From: Episyrphus balteatus
Lineage: Eukaryota > Arthropoda > Insecta > Diptera > Syrphidae
Assembly: GCF_945859705.1 (NCBI RefSeq)
Contig: NC_079134.1
Span: 67,204,625-67,268,624, forward strand
Direction of reading: 5' to 3'
DNA: 64,000 nt
The translations under genes were made by a program, and so were the position numbers. The notes under the pieces were generated by a model. It did not search any database. It was not told the DNA's origin and saw nothing but the letters and a program-made list of their open reading frames with translations. Positions 43,122 through 54,990 of this stretch are shown here, piece after piece; the first letter of the stretch is position 1; the number at the start of each line of letters is the position of its first letter.

Positions 43122-44340
43122 TTGTCGTATGTGCAAAATTGAGGTTTTGAGATTTGAATGCAGTTTTTCTAATTGATTTTTTCTCCTTCATTCTGTGAAA
43201 TCCGTTTTTCGATATCTGTGTCCGTTTCCGAGATAATCGCTATGCATTTTGTCGTATGTGTAGGTTTACAAACATTTTCAGTAGCTTTTTGTCGTAAGTG
43301 CACAGAAAACGTGCACATACGACAAAAATTATCACATACTACAATTTTTTCATACAAATCTGTGTTTTTCTTCGTTCGGTAAATAATTGTCGTATGTGCT
43401 GTTTTTGCAACACATACAACAATATTTTACTAGAATTTCAGTAAACGTTTGTCGTTTGTCCCATAAGGAAATACACTGACGAGTGTAATTTCAGTTGCAA
43501 TCAAGATGTCGAGCAGGTCGGACGAGTCAACCTGCGCCAAGTTTATCCGAGGAGCTTTATGCTCTATTTTATGCATACAAAATGCATAAAATAGTGGTTT
43601 TATGATTTCGTAACGAAATATTGGAAGATGAATTCTTTGATGCCGATCCTTTAAGTTCCCTCAATGTCTCGAATCCAGTGACAGTAAACACTTGGCCCTA
43701 CGAAACTTGTATGAAGCGTTGTGAAGTCAATAATTCATAGTAATATACCTACCCGAATTAAGCCAAACCTCGATTTTAACAAAAAAATAAAACATACATC
43801 TCACTTCCAAACTTCCAAATTAAAAAGTTCTATCATTTTATATGTGAACTGCTTCTATCTAAACCAATTGTTTAGAAGTTAGATGTAGGTATGTTATTTT
43901 ACCATTGATGTTTTTGTTAAATTCGAGTTTTGCTAAACTCGGGTCATTACCAAGAGCCAATGTGATTTTAAAAAGTTAGTAAATTAACGTTAGTTATTTG
44001 TTTTTCGCATTGAATTTGACATCTATTTGTCGTATGTCGTAAACAAGTTTCGAATAAAACTTTGCTTATTTTTGTCGTATGTGTCATCAATTTGTCGTAT
44101 GTGTTTGGTTAACAAATAGTTTCTGTGAAAACGTAACATACGACATCGGCATATTGGAGAAAATTGACTATTATTCGTTTCTGGATTGGAATATTGAAAT
44201 AATTCTAACATAATTCAATAGGCAAATATTTTCTGTATATGTCATGGTATTTAAAAAAAAATTCACCGTACAGTTTTCGAGAAAAAAAAATCTGAACTTT
44301 AATTGCGTTTTCCCAAAAGTAGCCGAATGTAACATACGAC
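43122..44340. repeat. Array of TTGTCGTATGTG motifs in the fold-back core
   Basis: Exact or near-exact copies in both orientations: 43122-43133, 43249-43260, 43314-43325 (reverse), 43388-43399, 44027-44038, 44072-44083 and 44092-44103, with variants near 43289, 43334, 43412, 43448, 44135 and 44331. Spacing is irregular. Likely a protein-binding site cluster, function unknown. Confidence 0.65.
43506..43740 (+). other. Possible captured coding remnant in the fold-back core
   Basis: Two short frames: MSSRSDESTCAKFIRGALCSILC... (43506-43589) and an acidic stretch EILEDEFFDADPLSSL ending at TAG (43606-43740). A perfect 13-bp hairpin (CTATTTTATGCAT, 43564-43594) lies between them. Too short to identify; could be a transposase or host remnant or chance. 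Confidence 0.25.
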
Positions 44341-45420
44341 ATTATTTTATTGAGGCGACGAAATGTTCTAAATTTCAGAATTTGGTGAATCATACTTTTG
44401 AAGTAATCATCTGCGGAAGTTCAAAAATGTTCCAAGACGCACGCGAAAAAAACAAAATCGCATGTAACTCTTGAATTAAGATTCACCAAATTATGAATTA
44501 TGTACCAAAATGCTTGTGGTCTTTTTCTGAATAAATGTTCCAAATTTCAGAATTTGGTGAATCATACTTTTGAAGTAATAATCTGCGGAAGTTCAAAAAT
44601 GTTCCAAGACGCACGCGAAAAAAACAATATCGCATGTAACTCTTGAATTAAGATTCACCAAATTATGAATTTTGTACCAAAATGCTTGTGGTCTTTTTCT
44701 GAATAAATGTTCCAAATTTCAGAATTTGGTGAATCATACTTTTGAAGTAATCATCTGCGGAAGTTCAAAAATGTTCCAAGACAGATCAGTGTCCAAGACT
44801 CATGCGAAAAAAAAACAAAATCTTTCTTGTGGGTAACTTCCACTGAATGTTAGTTCTGGGCTAGTGAAGATGTAAACAATTTTTTTTTGTATTATAAAAT
44901 AGCATTTTTGTTGTAACTCGCATTGGAAATTTTCAAATCAAAGTGTATCTTGTAAATGAAAAACGTCACCTGAACGCATTGTCATAGTATACATTTATAT
45001 TAAGTGCGTTCAATGTGAAAAAATCTGAATTTAGGTTCAGTTTTGGTGTGTTGAACTCTGCCATTCTCATTCGTGAGGTTTGTGTCCATGATTAACAAAT
45101 GCTTTTTTTACGTTACGTCACGTTTGTTAATTTTTCTATTTTAGTTATTATTTAATAAACTATGATTCACCAAATTATGAAACTGATCAAATTCGATTCA
45201 CTAAATTGACACTGAATTATGGAGAATTTTTTTTTTGAATTTCATGACCAAGTGCTGCTAACTTTACGCCTTACGTAATTTGTTAATAACTTTTAAACTA
45301 TGATTCACCAAATTGTAAAATTGATTCACTAAATTTCACCTAATTCTCACCTAATTATTTGCATAAAAAATTTTGAAAATCCCCACTAAGTGCTGCTAAG
45401 TTGATGGCGGTGGAAATGGT

Positions 45421-46482
45421 CTGTGGCAGTTAAATTTCATGCCGTTTGGGCTATGTAATGCTCCTGCTACTTTTAAGCGTTTAATGGAGTGTGTTTTAAA
45501 TGGATTAACCTGGAAATCTTGCCTAGTCTATTTGGATGATGTCGTCGTTTACGGGAAAACATTTGATGACCATTGTGTGAAGACCGGGGTGAAATATTTG
45601 GGGCAAATCATCTCATCGCAAGGAGTAAAGACTGATCCTGAAAAAGTTGACACTGTGAAGAATTGGCCAACCCCTCAGGACAAGCATCAACTTCTGAGTT
45701 TCCTCGGCGAGAATAGCCAAAAACTTGCACCAGCTAACGGAGAAGTGTAAACCCTTTAAATGGTCAGGTGAGTGTGAGAACTTTCAGGAACTGAAGCTGC
45801 GGTTATGTGAAGCTCCTGTGTTGCCCTATTCGACTCCAGGCAAACAATTCATCATTGACGCAGATGCAAGTAATGTGGGAATTGGTGCTGTTTTATCGCA
45901 AGTTCATAACGGAGAAGAAAAGGTCGTTGCCTATTACAGCAAGGTACTCTCGAAACAAGAAAGAAACTATTGCGTGACCAGGAGGGAACTTCTTGCTCTG
46001 GTATTGGCAACAAAGCACTTCCATAAGTACATCTATGGACCGAAGTTCCTTCTTCGCACAGATCATGGTGCACTAAATTGGCTTTTGAACTTCAAAAATG
46101 CAGAGGGTCAAGTAGCAAGATGGATCGAGATACTTCAGACGTCAGATTTAACATCGAAGAGGAAAGTTGCATTCAAATGCAGACGCATTATCTCGGCGCC
46201 CGTGCATGAAAGACTGCAAGCATTGGACACGGCTAGAAGAAAAGGAAGTTGTAGCTGTTAGACGAATGAGAGCTGATCCCATTTGCGGCTGGAGTAATGA
46301 AGAACTCAGGATGGCCCAACAGGAAGATTCGGACATCGAACCCATCCTTGCATGGAAGGAACATCAAGAGAAACCAGAATGGGCCGACATCTCCGACCGA
46401 AGCCCCACTCTCAAAGCATATTGGGCACAATGGGATTCGCTTCATGTGCAAGAAGGGCTACTCAGACGTAAATGGTAATCCG
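45421..46482 (+). pseudogene. Gypsy RT C-terminal half and RNase H, internal region B
   Basis: 45439-45750: MPFGLCNAPATFKRLMECVL, catalytic YLDD and the same deletion after GKTFDDHC as in A. A frameshift leads to 45725-46261, RNase H: IIDADASNVGIGAVLSQ, RRELLALVLATKHF and RTDHGALNWL. A further frameshift at about 46139, caused by a 10-bp deletion relative to A, moves the last part into 46167-46478. Confidence 0.85.
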
Positions 46483-46838
46483 CACATAGTAAATCCCATG
46501 TAATGCAGCTAGTCGTACCTCAGTCAAAGGTTAATGATGTTCTCAGAGAGATGCACGATGTAACTTCTGGAGGCCATTTAGGCATCAACAAGACGCTGGA
46601 AAAGCTACGACAGCAATTCTAACTGGTTACGTATGAGAGAACACGTTGAAAATTGATGCCGAAAATGTGATACTTGTGCCGCTAGCAAAGGACCAGCTAG
46701 AAAAATTCAAAGCAGTACAATGTGGGTACACCTTTCGAGAGGATTGCAATAGACGTGGCAGGTCCTTTTCCCGAAACCAACAACGGAAACCGGTACATCC
46801 TTGTAGTGATGGACTCCTTCAGCAAGTGGCCTGAAGCA
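46483..46838 (+). pseudogene. Gypsy integrase N-terminal part, internal region B
   Basis: Same decayed sequence as 33954-34313 in A: zinc domain near 46565, PFERIAIDVAGPFPETNNG (46722 frame), then the CR1-like insertion after FSKWPEA. Confidence 0.75.
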
Positions 46839-46841
<3 letters not shown>

Positions 46842-46871
<30 letters not shown>

Positions 46872-49800
46872 GAGCGCGCACTAAAGGGGTTTTGGGTACC
46901 CTTATTATGTATATATACACAGTACGAGCTTTAGGAAAAGAGGAAGGGATGTAAAAGGAGATACCGATGCACATTGGTTTTAAAGTTCTGAACATTAAAA
47001 TGGGAGGGAAAAACTGAGGCGGGTAATGCATTCCACATTCTAGTAGTACGACTAAAGAAAGAATCTCTGTATTTGACGGTACGTCCGAAGTTGGGCTCAA
47101 GTGTAAACTGATGGGCATTCCTTGAAGTACGAGTATTACGGTTGAATTGTTTAAGGGGAGGAATGCAGCTAGCTATTTCATTAGAACATTTTTTAAAAAA
47201 GTACCTATAAAATAAGGACAGGCATGATACATTCCGGCGGTGCTCAAGAGGTGGGATTGTATCAGTAATGGACCTATCACCTATCATTTTAAAAGCTCTG
47301 TTTTGAATTCTATCCAAATAACTCAAGTGGGTCTTAGGAGCACCTGCCCAGATATGGGAATTATACTCGAGCTTTGGACGAATATATGCTTTATAGATTA
47401 TAGCCAGATCAGAAGGGGTGAAATATTTCTTACATCTTCGGAGGAAACCTAAGCATTTCGCAGAGTTTTTGGCTACATCGAATATGTGCTCATTCCACAA
47501 AAGGTGGTTTGTAATGGACATACCTAGAATCGAAAGCTGATCAGTTTCCTCGATGCAAGTACCACTCATGGATAGTGGCAAAGGGGGAAGGTTTCGTTTT
47601 AAAGATATTAAGCAGCATTGTGTTTTAGAAGCATTAAATTCTACGCGGTTTCTTATTCCCCATTGGACAATGCATTCGAGATCAGAATTTAATGAGCTTA
47701 TCATATTTTGCCGTTGGAGTTCCACATCCGAAGGACATGGGTGTGAATCTACAAACGAATATGAAAAGCTGAGGGTACTATCATCTGCGAAACAATTTAA
47801 TGGATTAGAAGTTTCAGAGAGCAAATCATTAATGAAAATGAGAAAGAGAGTCGGAGACAAAACGGAGCCCTGGGGCACACCAGCGTTTATATTATGGGTT
47901 TCAGACTTGAATCCATCCAAAACGACTTGAATTGAACGGTTCGAAAGGTAATTTCTAATCCAACGAAGAAGAGATTCATCAATACCGAATGCAAGCATTT
48001 TCGATAAGAGAGCTTGATGCCAAACTCTATCAAATGCCTTTGAAATATCAAGCGCAACAATCTTACTTTCTCCAAAACGATGTAAAGATTTGTTCCACTG
48101 ATCGGTGAGATAAACCATCAAATCACCAGTGGATCTATTGCTACGAAAGCCATACTGCCGGTCATTAAGAAGCTTCCGTTCATCAAGATATTTCTTAAGC
48201 TGGAAATTAATCAGCGTTTCCATGACCTTGGAAAGAAGGGACGTAAGTGCAATCGGACGATAGTTAGAGGGTGAAGAAGATTCGCCTTTTTTAGGGACAG
48301 GCTGGACAAATGCTGTTCTCCATCCACTCGGAAAGAGACCTGTAGAGTAGGACAGATGGAAAAGCTTACGCAGTGGTTTTGCCAGCGTAGAAGAACACCT
48401 CTTCAGAACTATGGGAGGGATACTATCCGGGCCAGCGGATTTGTGTATGTCAAGGTCTTTAAGAACTCTTGCCACTGCACGAGTACGAAAAAAGATAGGT
48501 CCCATAAAACTATTTACTCGCTCAAGTGAAGGGGGAGTCATGACACTTTCTGTTAACGTTGAATTGGCAGCGAACTGCCTGACGAGAAGGTTGGCTTTCT
48601 CAAGAGAACTAACAAAAGGAGTGTCATTGTAAACGAGCGTTGGAACCGAAGATGTTGTAGAGTTTCGAATATTTTTCACAAATGACTAAAAATTTTTACT
48701 ACCTGTGGGACACTGTAGTATTTTTTGTCTTAATTTTTGCTCATGCAAAAATTTGATTCGTCGAATATGGGCGTTGCTGGCCTTTCTAGCTTGTTTAAAT
48801 CTTATCCGATTTTCCTCAGTGGGGTTGGCTTTATAATAACGGAACATTACCTCTTTTTCCCTGATAACCTCTTTACAGCTCGAATCAAACCACGAATTCT
48901 CTTTTGGTTTGATTGTTTTAGCCCTATTCGGGATAAAATTTCTCATTCCGGAGAGAATTAAGTTTGTGATCATATCTGTACTGGAATCAACGTCACTATC
49001 GAGGAAACATAGCGACCAGTTAAAGTTTTTGAAAAAAGCGTTGAGACCCTCCCAGTTGGCTTTCTCATATTGCCAAACAGTTCTCTTAGGAGTTTTTTCT
49101 TTAACTGGATTTTTTTGACAAGAGAAATTCGCAGATATGACACAATGATCTGATGTGCCTAGAGGCGATAATACACTTACAGTGTATTTATCAGGGTCAG
49201 AGGTAAGAAACAAGTCTAGAGTATTTTCAGCCCGACCAGCAACGTCCGAAATTCGAGTCGGCTCGTTAACTAGTTGAGTTAAGTGGTTTAACTCAGCAAA
49301 AATCTCAACATACCTTCCTTCGGGTGTTGTCTGGCCCGAAAAGCGAAGCCAAGAAGAATTGTGTACATTGAAATCGCCCGTAATGACGATTTCAGTGCGA
49401 GGGTGAAGGGTAACAATCCTTTGAATGGAGTCGGATAGAGCATCAAATTCATTAGAAGTTGAATTACTATCCAGATTTGGACTTCGATAAATGAAACATG
49501 TATGAATGATGCGCTTGTTAATTGTAAATTTGAACCACATGAAGTTAAAATTAGTGTTAATGCACTGACCGTATTGTGGTTGAAGTTGATAGGCAACATC
49601 ATTTCGAATATAAATGGCGAGACCGTGGTGAGAAAAGAATAATGGCACCAAGCAATACCCATTAAGATTGAATTCAGAACATTCTGAATTTTCACTTATC
49701 TGGGTCTCACCTAGTGCCAAAACAGCTGGCCTGTTTTGCACAGTATAAATGTACACATCACAAAAATTCGATCTAAGCCCACGAATGTTGGCATAGTCGA

Positions 49801-50540
49801 CCCTGAAATTACCTACCATTCAAAAAACCTTATCCGACAATTACCTATATTGAATGTCTTACATAAATTCCAATTTGAGCTTCAACAAAACAAATTGTCA
49901 CTAGTGTTATGCCTTAGTGACAATTTGTATCGATCCGCCCCTGGTTATTTATTAACACATACAATAATCTGTCTGGAGACGAACTGATAACGATTGCGGC
50001 ATTATGAGAAGAAGCTCCACTCACAATACCACAATCATTAAGCTAATTCGACTGCGAGAATGATGGGGGGAAGGAAAAGAAGGAAAACTCGTTTTGCACA
50101 TGCACTGAAGACTATTATTTAGAGGCGCGAGACTTTTTTTTTGTGATTTGTTGTTGTTATTGTATTTGTATTGTTTTTGGTATTATATAATTTGGTTAGG
50201 GACAGTGATCTATTGTTTGTTTTTTTTTTTCTTATTGCGGGAGAGGTACTGAGATATTGTTGTTGTTTGTTATTGCACTTTTTATGTATTTATTTTATAT
50301 GCACGCCGTGAGGTTATTTTTTTTTTTTTTGGTTTAATTTGTGGGTTTTATGTATTTATATTTTTTTATTAAATGGGCTATTGTTTTTTTTTTTTTTTTT
50401 TAATAATTATTTATTGTAACAAAAATAAAAACACAAATGATAAAAACTATGTAAAAAATTAAAAACAAAACGAGAACATTCTTTTCCGACGGGACGAGAC
50501 TTTCACACGTGCGTTGCCGATGGGAGGCAAATCGGCACTG
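46842..50540 (-). mobile_element. CR1/L2-like non-LTR retrotransposon, copy 2
   Basis: Same length (3,699 bp), same target site and nearly identical sequence to 34317-38015, starting with a poly-T of 28 or so bases. Because site and ends agree, it is a duplicate of the whole Gypsy-plus-insertion unit, not an independent jump. Confidence 0.9.
46931..49819 (-). pseudogene. Endonuclease-reverse transcriptase of the CR1-like element, one nonsense mutation
   Basis: Equivalent to the 962-codon ORF at 34407-37295, but split into 48686-49819 (377 codons, endonuclease) and 46931-48679 (582 codons, RT). The cause is one base: codon 378 is TGG in copy 1 and TAG here (48686-48688 on the plus strand reads CTA). 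All endonuclease and RT motifs, including FADD, are otherwise kept. Other differences are isolated substitutions (for example near 47607 and 47647). Confidence 0.92.
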
Positions 50541-51233
50541 ATTTGCCATCCCAAACCAAGAAACCAAAACAGTGGTGGATAAAATTGTCTTTCATTGGGT
50601 GAGCAGGTACGGAGTACCAATGGAACTTCATTCCGACCAAGGAAGAAACTTCGAATCTAAAATCTTTCAAGAGGTTTGCTCCTTGGCATCAAGAAGACGA
50701 GAACAACACCGCTTCATCCACAATCTGATGGGATGGTTGAGCGATTTAACAGGACACTTAAAGAACACCTGTCAAAAGTAGTCAACGATAATCAACGAGA
50801 CTGGGATCGACATATCATTATTCTTGATGGCTTATAGTAGTGCAACAACATAGTTCCACTGAACATACACCATCAGAAGTCCTTTTTGGCTCAACAATAA
50901 AATTCGGATGTGTTCCAAACAAGCCACATGAAATAGATGAGTATGTAAATAACCTGAAAGAAACACTGGCTGACATTCACCAACGGACAAGGACAAATAT
51001 AAAAGCGTCTAGTGATAGGATGAAAACAAGATATGACGAACGAGCACCGGCAACAGTGTTTCGAGAAGGAGAACTTGTGTGGTTTTACAATCCCCACCGA
51101 CAAAAGGGACTATCACCGAAGCTACAACAAAACTATGAAGGCCCTTGCACAGTAATAACCAGAATCAACGACGTCGTTTACCGTATACAGAGAGGGGTAA
51201 GAGTCAAACTAAAGGTAGTTCATTGTGACCGTT
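50541..51233 (+). pseudogene. Gypsy integrase C-terminal part, internal region B
   Basis: Same as 38016-38708: LHSDQGRNFES core remnant in 50572-50781, then the GPY/F-type C-terminal domain in 50840-51235, 67 bp before LTR 3. The same frameshift and stop as in A. Confidence 0.8.
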
Positions 51234-51299
51234 AACATCGTTATAATGGTGAAAGAAGCAATGAAGTTGTTCGGGACGAACAATCCTAAGAGGGGGCAA

Positions 51300-51814
51300 T
51301 GTTACGATGAATTACTGAACTACTTTTAAGATAAATGTCTGAACACACTACCTACTACTGGAAAGGTAGAAATGTGAACGCACCTTTAATAAATAAGAAA
51401 CTACCCTCTGAACTCATCCCAAAGAGATTCGACTGCTGAATATCCCTTGCTGAATATCCCAAAAATATCCCACTGGACTGGAGATATGAAACGCCCCTCC
51501 TGGAAAGGAAGTTTCGAGAGGCAGGGACGAGAGCCTTCGGGGACATTCTCGAGTCTCGGGGTTCCGGTATAAAAGGACAGTGTGGACACCGACCGGGGAC
51601 AGTTTGATTTTGAAAGTGAAAGAGTACAGTACAAAGTGAAATAAAGTGTTGGAAATTGTTAGTAGTAAATAAAGGATTTAAAAGTGCTTTTTTTTGAGCG
51701 AATAATAAAAGTGAATTGAGTTATAATAAAGTGTGTTTTAATTTGAACGAAAAGATACGTGGAAATTAAATAAACGAAATAAGTTTTATTGTGTACCCGG
51801 AATAAAACATTACA
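51300..51814 (+). repeat. Gypsy LTR 3 (3')
   Basis: 515 bp, TGTTACG...ATTACA, TATA at 51568-51574. Followed by ATAT (51815-51818), matching the four bases before LTR 1. Confidence 0.9.
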
Positions 51815-51891
51815 ATATTTAAAAGCACAACATTTATAAAAATTATTAATTCAATCAAACCACTTCACATAATTGAAGCTCTCAAAATCAT

Positions 51892-52126
51892 CAAAATAAA
51901 CTAAAAAGAAAGGTAGGCCTAAAAACTCCTGGTACAAGCAAATGCAAAAACACCAGCATTCAGTTGGCCTTAGAAATGGAACAATACAAAACCGGGAGGC
52001 TTGCCGCCGATTTCTGAGGTCAAGCCGGCGAACCCCACAGGCGGATCACTAGTGTGAAGCAGTTACGTGGGATAGTTATGATCCCCTCGACATCGAGATC
52101 ATAACAGCGCCGAGGAAAAGGAAGAA
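51892..52126 (+). mobile_element. RTE-type 3' fragment with 17-bp TSD
   Basis: 235-bp 5'-truncated copy of the RTE 3' untranslated region, ending GAAGAAGAA, flanked by GAAGCTCTCAAAATCAT at 51875-51891 and 52127-52143. The ends of this insertion define the true 3' end of the RTE family. Confidence 0.92.
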
Positions 52127-52143
52127 GAAGCTCTCAAAATCAT

Positions 52144-53409
52144 ACAGTCCACTAATAAACAAATGACTTCAAATTTAAACTCATGCAAGCCATTTCAACC
52201 CAAAGTAAAATTTTACAACTCAAACTTGGCGAACAGTTTGGGAATATATGGAAACAAAATTAAAACCTAAAAACAAAATTTAAAGCTGATTGAACATATG
52301 AAACAAAAATTCCATAACCATCGAAGCTGTCTACAATTTTCATGTTATACTTTCATTTAAACGTAATTTTATTCAAAACACACTCATTCGCACATAAAAC
52401 AAAACTGTATAACTTCTGCCCGATTTCAACGAAAAACAAAACAAACGTCGATTTCAATTAAAAAATAAAAATAGGTTAGATCACGGCTTCAAAAGTGCCT
52501 GCATTGAGGTGCTGTTCAATCATTGCTGTGGATCATGGACCAGAATTAAACTCAACGCAACTGTACTTGATAATTCTTAAGCATATCTTTCTTTTCCAAG
52601 TTTATTGCCTGTAAATGCAATCAGTGGCTCAAAATCGCATCGAGTGTTTTCATAAATTTGTTGAAGAAACAAACAATTCACTTTTCATCCGAGAGGAAGT
52701 AATCACCAGAGAAGGATGACGAAAAGGCCAGAAAACTCGTCATTCTTGTGACAGATTTGATAACAAAAAAAATCAAAGTTTAAAATAAAACTCATTAAAC
52801 TATTAAAACAAAACAAATGAATTACATACATTGTTATTTGATATACCTGAAAATATAAAGAAAATATAAAATAAAAAAAAATGACATCCATATTGGCCAA
52901 AGAAGTATAGTTTGTGAATCCACCCATTAATTAAAATTTAAAAAAAACTATTGAACCTGTAAATACAAAAATAAATAAAACTATAGTAGGTATTTGATAA
53001 ATAGTCACTCACCCTCAAGAACTATTATTTGTCACAATATGTAATGTAACAAGAAAATTATTATGAACTTTGCCATGAATTTTCTCTTCGATCCGTGATA
53101 AACTGTAAAATAATCGATAAAATCTACAGCAAACAAAAGAAATAAACTCGGAAAAAACAATTAAATCAACACATAATTAATCCACAGTATTTTGAATAAA
53201 AATGATAAAGAATTAAAATATTTCTAGCAGTAGATAACACATCATATTACTATGGCTTAACTTTTTATACACATTAAATAATTAAATTTTAAGAAATCAG
53301 AAATCAAAACAACACATAATTAATTTTTCTTAAGTTTTCAGCTAAACTAAATTGAAACAACTATATAAAATATAAATCAAACTTCAACTAATCAATTGAA
53401 CAACACAGC
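52144..53409. other. AT-rich stretch without recognisable genes
   Basis: No motif, repeat or coding frame that can be supported. Possibly old 5' sequence of the ORF1-bearing element downstream. Confidence 0.5.
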
Positions 53410-54719
53410 TTGAACAACACAACTACATCCTCTACTCGCCAAGAGAGAATACCTCCCGGGCGATCTAGAGATATAGCCAAAGCCAAAGATGGCACCAGGG
53501 ATAGGAATACCCCATCCTCAAAATCAGCTTCCGAAAAACCCAAAAAGAAGCCATACAGAAGCCAGAAGACAAAAGATAGAATCCTTCCGTAACGGGGCGA
53601 ACCAGGTGGCCTGGATGACCCCTTCAGGAAGGGTCTAAGTGGAGCGGCTACAAGGCGGTACCTCGATCTTTTGGCGGAAGGGAAAACCCCTGAAGAATCC
53701 AAAAGGAGGGTGGAGGAAAGGAGAGCTGAGCTTATAGCCCTCAAAAGTCAGGGACAAGGTAAGAGGAAAAATCACCATATTACCCCTCCCCAAAGGCAAG
53801 AGGTAAACCAAGATTGGGCAACTCAGCAGAAGCGGGATCAAACACGGCCCTGAACACTAGCAAGAGACCACTGTCGTACGCCAATACCACCAAAAGCGTA
53901 AGGATAGCCATTCTACCAAAAGAATATCTTGACGTAGCTCTTGGTACCGACGAACTGACAGCACTCGAGGAGGCGATCATTGAGGAAGTGTCTTTGGGCT
54001 GGAAACATAAGCGGGATTCACTTTAAAACAGGCCTGCTCGTTGTAGACTGTGCTGGTCAACAAACAGCGGACTGGCTTAAAGAGAAAGCCACAAGACTTA
54101 GCACTTGGAAGGGCACTGCTCTGGATGCATGCTTGGGAGAAAACATTCCCAAGTTGCATACCATAACAATGTTCCTTCCAAGAAGTAAGGATCAGGAGGA
54201 CCAGAAATCTTTGGCCCTGATTGAAGCTCAAAATGATGGACTTTGTGTTAAAACATGGAAAACCATCAAGAGCAAGGCGGAAGCAAAGGCAAGCTACTGG
54301 TGGCAAAGATCGACACCAACTCGGCCAAAACCATCACAAATGCAGGTCACGAACTGCACTTCAAGTTCGGGAAAATCCCCATAACTGGCCTGAGGAAAAA
54401 TACTGTAGAGGCAAATACACACCATCAAGGTAATGACCCAAATACCTCTGACTCCACAGACCAACCTCCAACCACCAACCAAACCCCAAAAACCCCCCTT
54501 CCAATAAATCCTATTCCCTTACCATCACCACCCCCTCCAAGTCTTCCAGTAGTAGTACAGGTAAACCAAGATGGCGAGATGGAGAAAGGTTCAGTGAACG
54601 GAGAAGATGAGGGCATGGACCTCTCTCCTTCACGAGTGAGCCCTGATGAAGCTCTTCCAACTGAAGAGGAGGAAGAACATCTGCTTGCAGTTGAAGGGGC
54701 ATTCGCCCCCATTCTGTAA
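53410..54719 (+). pseudogene. Non-LTR ORF1 with DUF4780-like domain
   Basis: A broken ORF in at least four frames. It starts with a basic Ser/Lys-rich region (53410-53592), then a SGAATRRYLDLLAEGKTPEE stretch (near 53640) typical of this ORF1 class, then a DUF4780-like block: VRIAILPKEYLDVALGTDEL (near 53900), GIHFKTGLLVVDCAGQQTAD (near 54015), KLHTITMFLPRSK (near 54150) and LIEAQNDGLCVKTWK (near 54220). The last frame (54255-54719) has a Pro-rich and acidic tail ending GAFAPIL. DUF4780 is associated with ORF1 of insect retroelements; recognised from memory. At least three frameshifts. Confidence 0.65.
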
Positions 54720-54724
54720 ACAAA

Positions 54725-54782
54725 ATGATCAGTGCCAGGCTAGCTCAAGTTAACGTCCACCATGCTAAAGTGGCTTCGGCTG
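54725..54782 (+). pseudogene. Start of a non-LTR ORF2, cut after 19 codons
   Basis: ATG five bases after the ORF1 stop; MISARLAQVNVHHAKVASA is like the first residues of non-LTR endonucleases (QVNxxxAKxA). It then meets an RTE 3' fragment in the opposite orientation; nothing of the rest of ORF2 is seen beyond it. Confidence 0.6.
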
Positions 54783-54990
54783 TCTTCTTCTTCTTCCTTT
54801 TTCTCGGCGCTGTTAAGATCTCGATGTCGAGGGGATCATAACCTTCCCACGTTACTGCCTTACACTAGTGATCCGCCTGTGGGGTTCACCGGGTTGACCT
54901 CAGAAATCGGCGGCAAGCCTCCCGGTTTTGTATTGTTCCGTTTCTAAGGCCAACTGAATGCTGGTGTTTTTGCATTTGCTTGTACCCGAG
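54783..54990 (-). mobile_element. RTE-type 3' fragment (third copy)
   Basis: About 208 bp of the RTE 3' untranslated region, minus strand, ending GAAGAAGAAG next to the broken ORF2. Differences from the other copies (AAGATCTCGATGTCGAGGGG) show it is a separate insertion. No TSD seen, so deletion or rearrangement at its 5' side is likely. Confidence 0.8.

Larger units (their letters stand above)
41949..45411. mobile_element. Fold-back (Mutator-like?) element, 3,463 bp, 9-bp TSD
   Basis: Flanked by the 9-bp direct repeat GGAAATGGT (41940-41948 and 45412-45420); the empty site can be read in internal A at about 14620. Termini are perfect inverted repeats (ACCGCCATCAACTTAGCAGC...). The arms are about 1.1 kb each (41949 to ~43130 and ~44330 to 45411) and include ~190-bp subrepeats carrying TTCACCAAATT. 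The centre has no transposase ORF. Long, internally repeated arms with 9-bp TSDs fit Mutator-like or Foldback-type elements; non-autonomous. Confidence 0.85.
12094..51814 (+). mobile_element. Composite Ty3/Gypsy element: three LTRs, two internal regions
   Basis: Three direct LTR copies (12094-12594, 38773-39287, 51300-51814) enclose two internal regions of the same Gypsy element in the same orientation. The whole is flanked by ATAT (12090-12093 and 51815-51818), so it behaves as a single insertion that later gained a second internal unit. Both internal regions share a gag frameshift near TGTATAG, a gag TAG, a TGA after the protease, an RT deletion and the same CR1-like insertion in integrase. 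Unequal recombination between LTRs explains this; misassembly of two alleles would be the rival. Confidence 0.8.
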
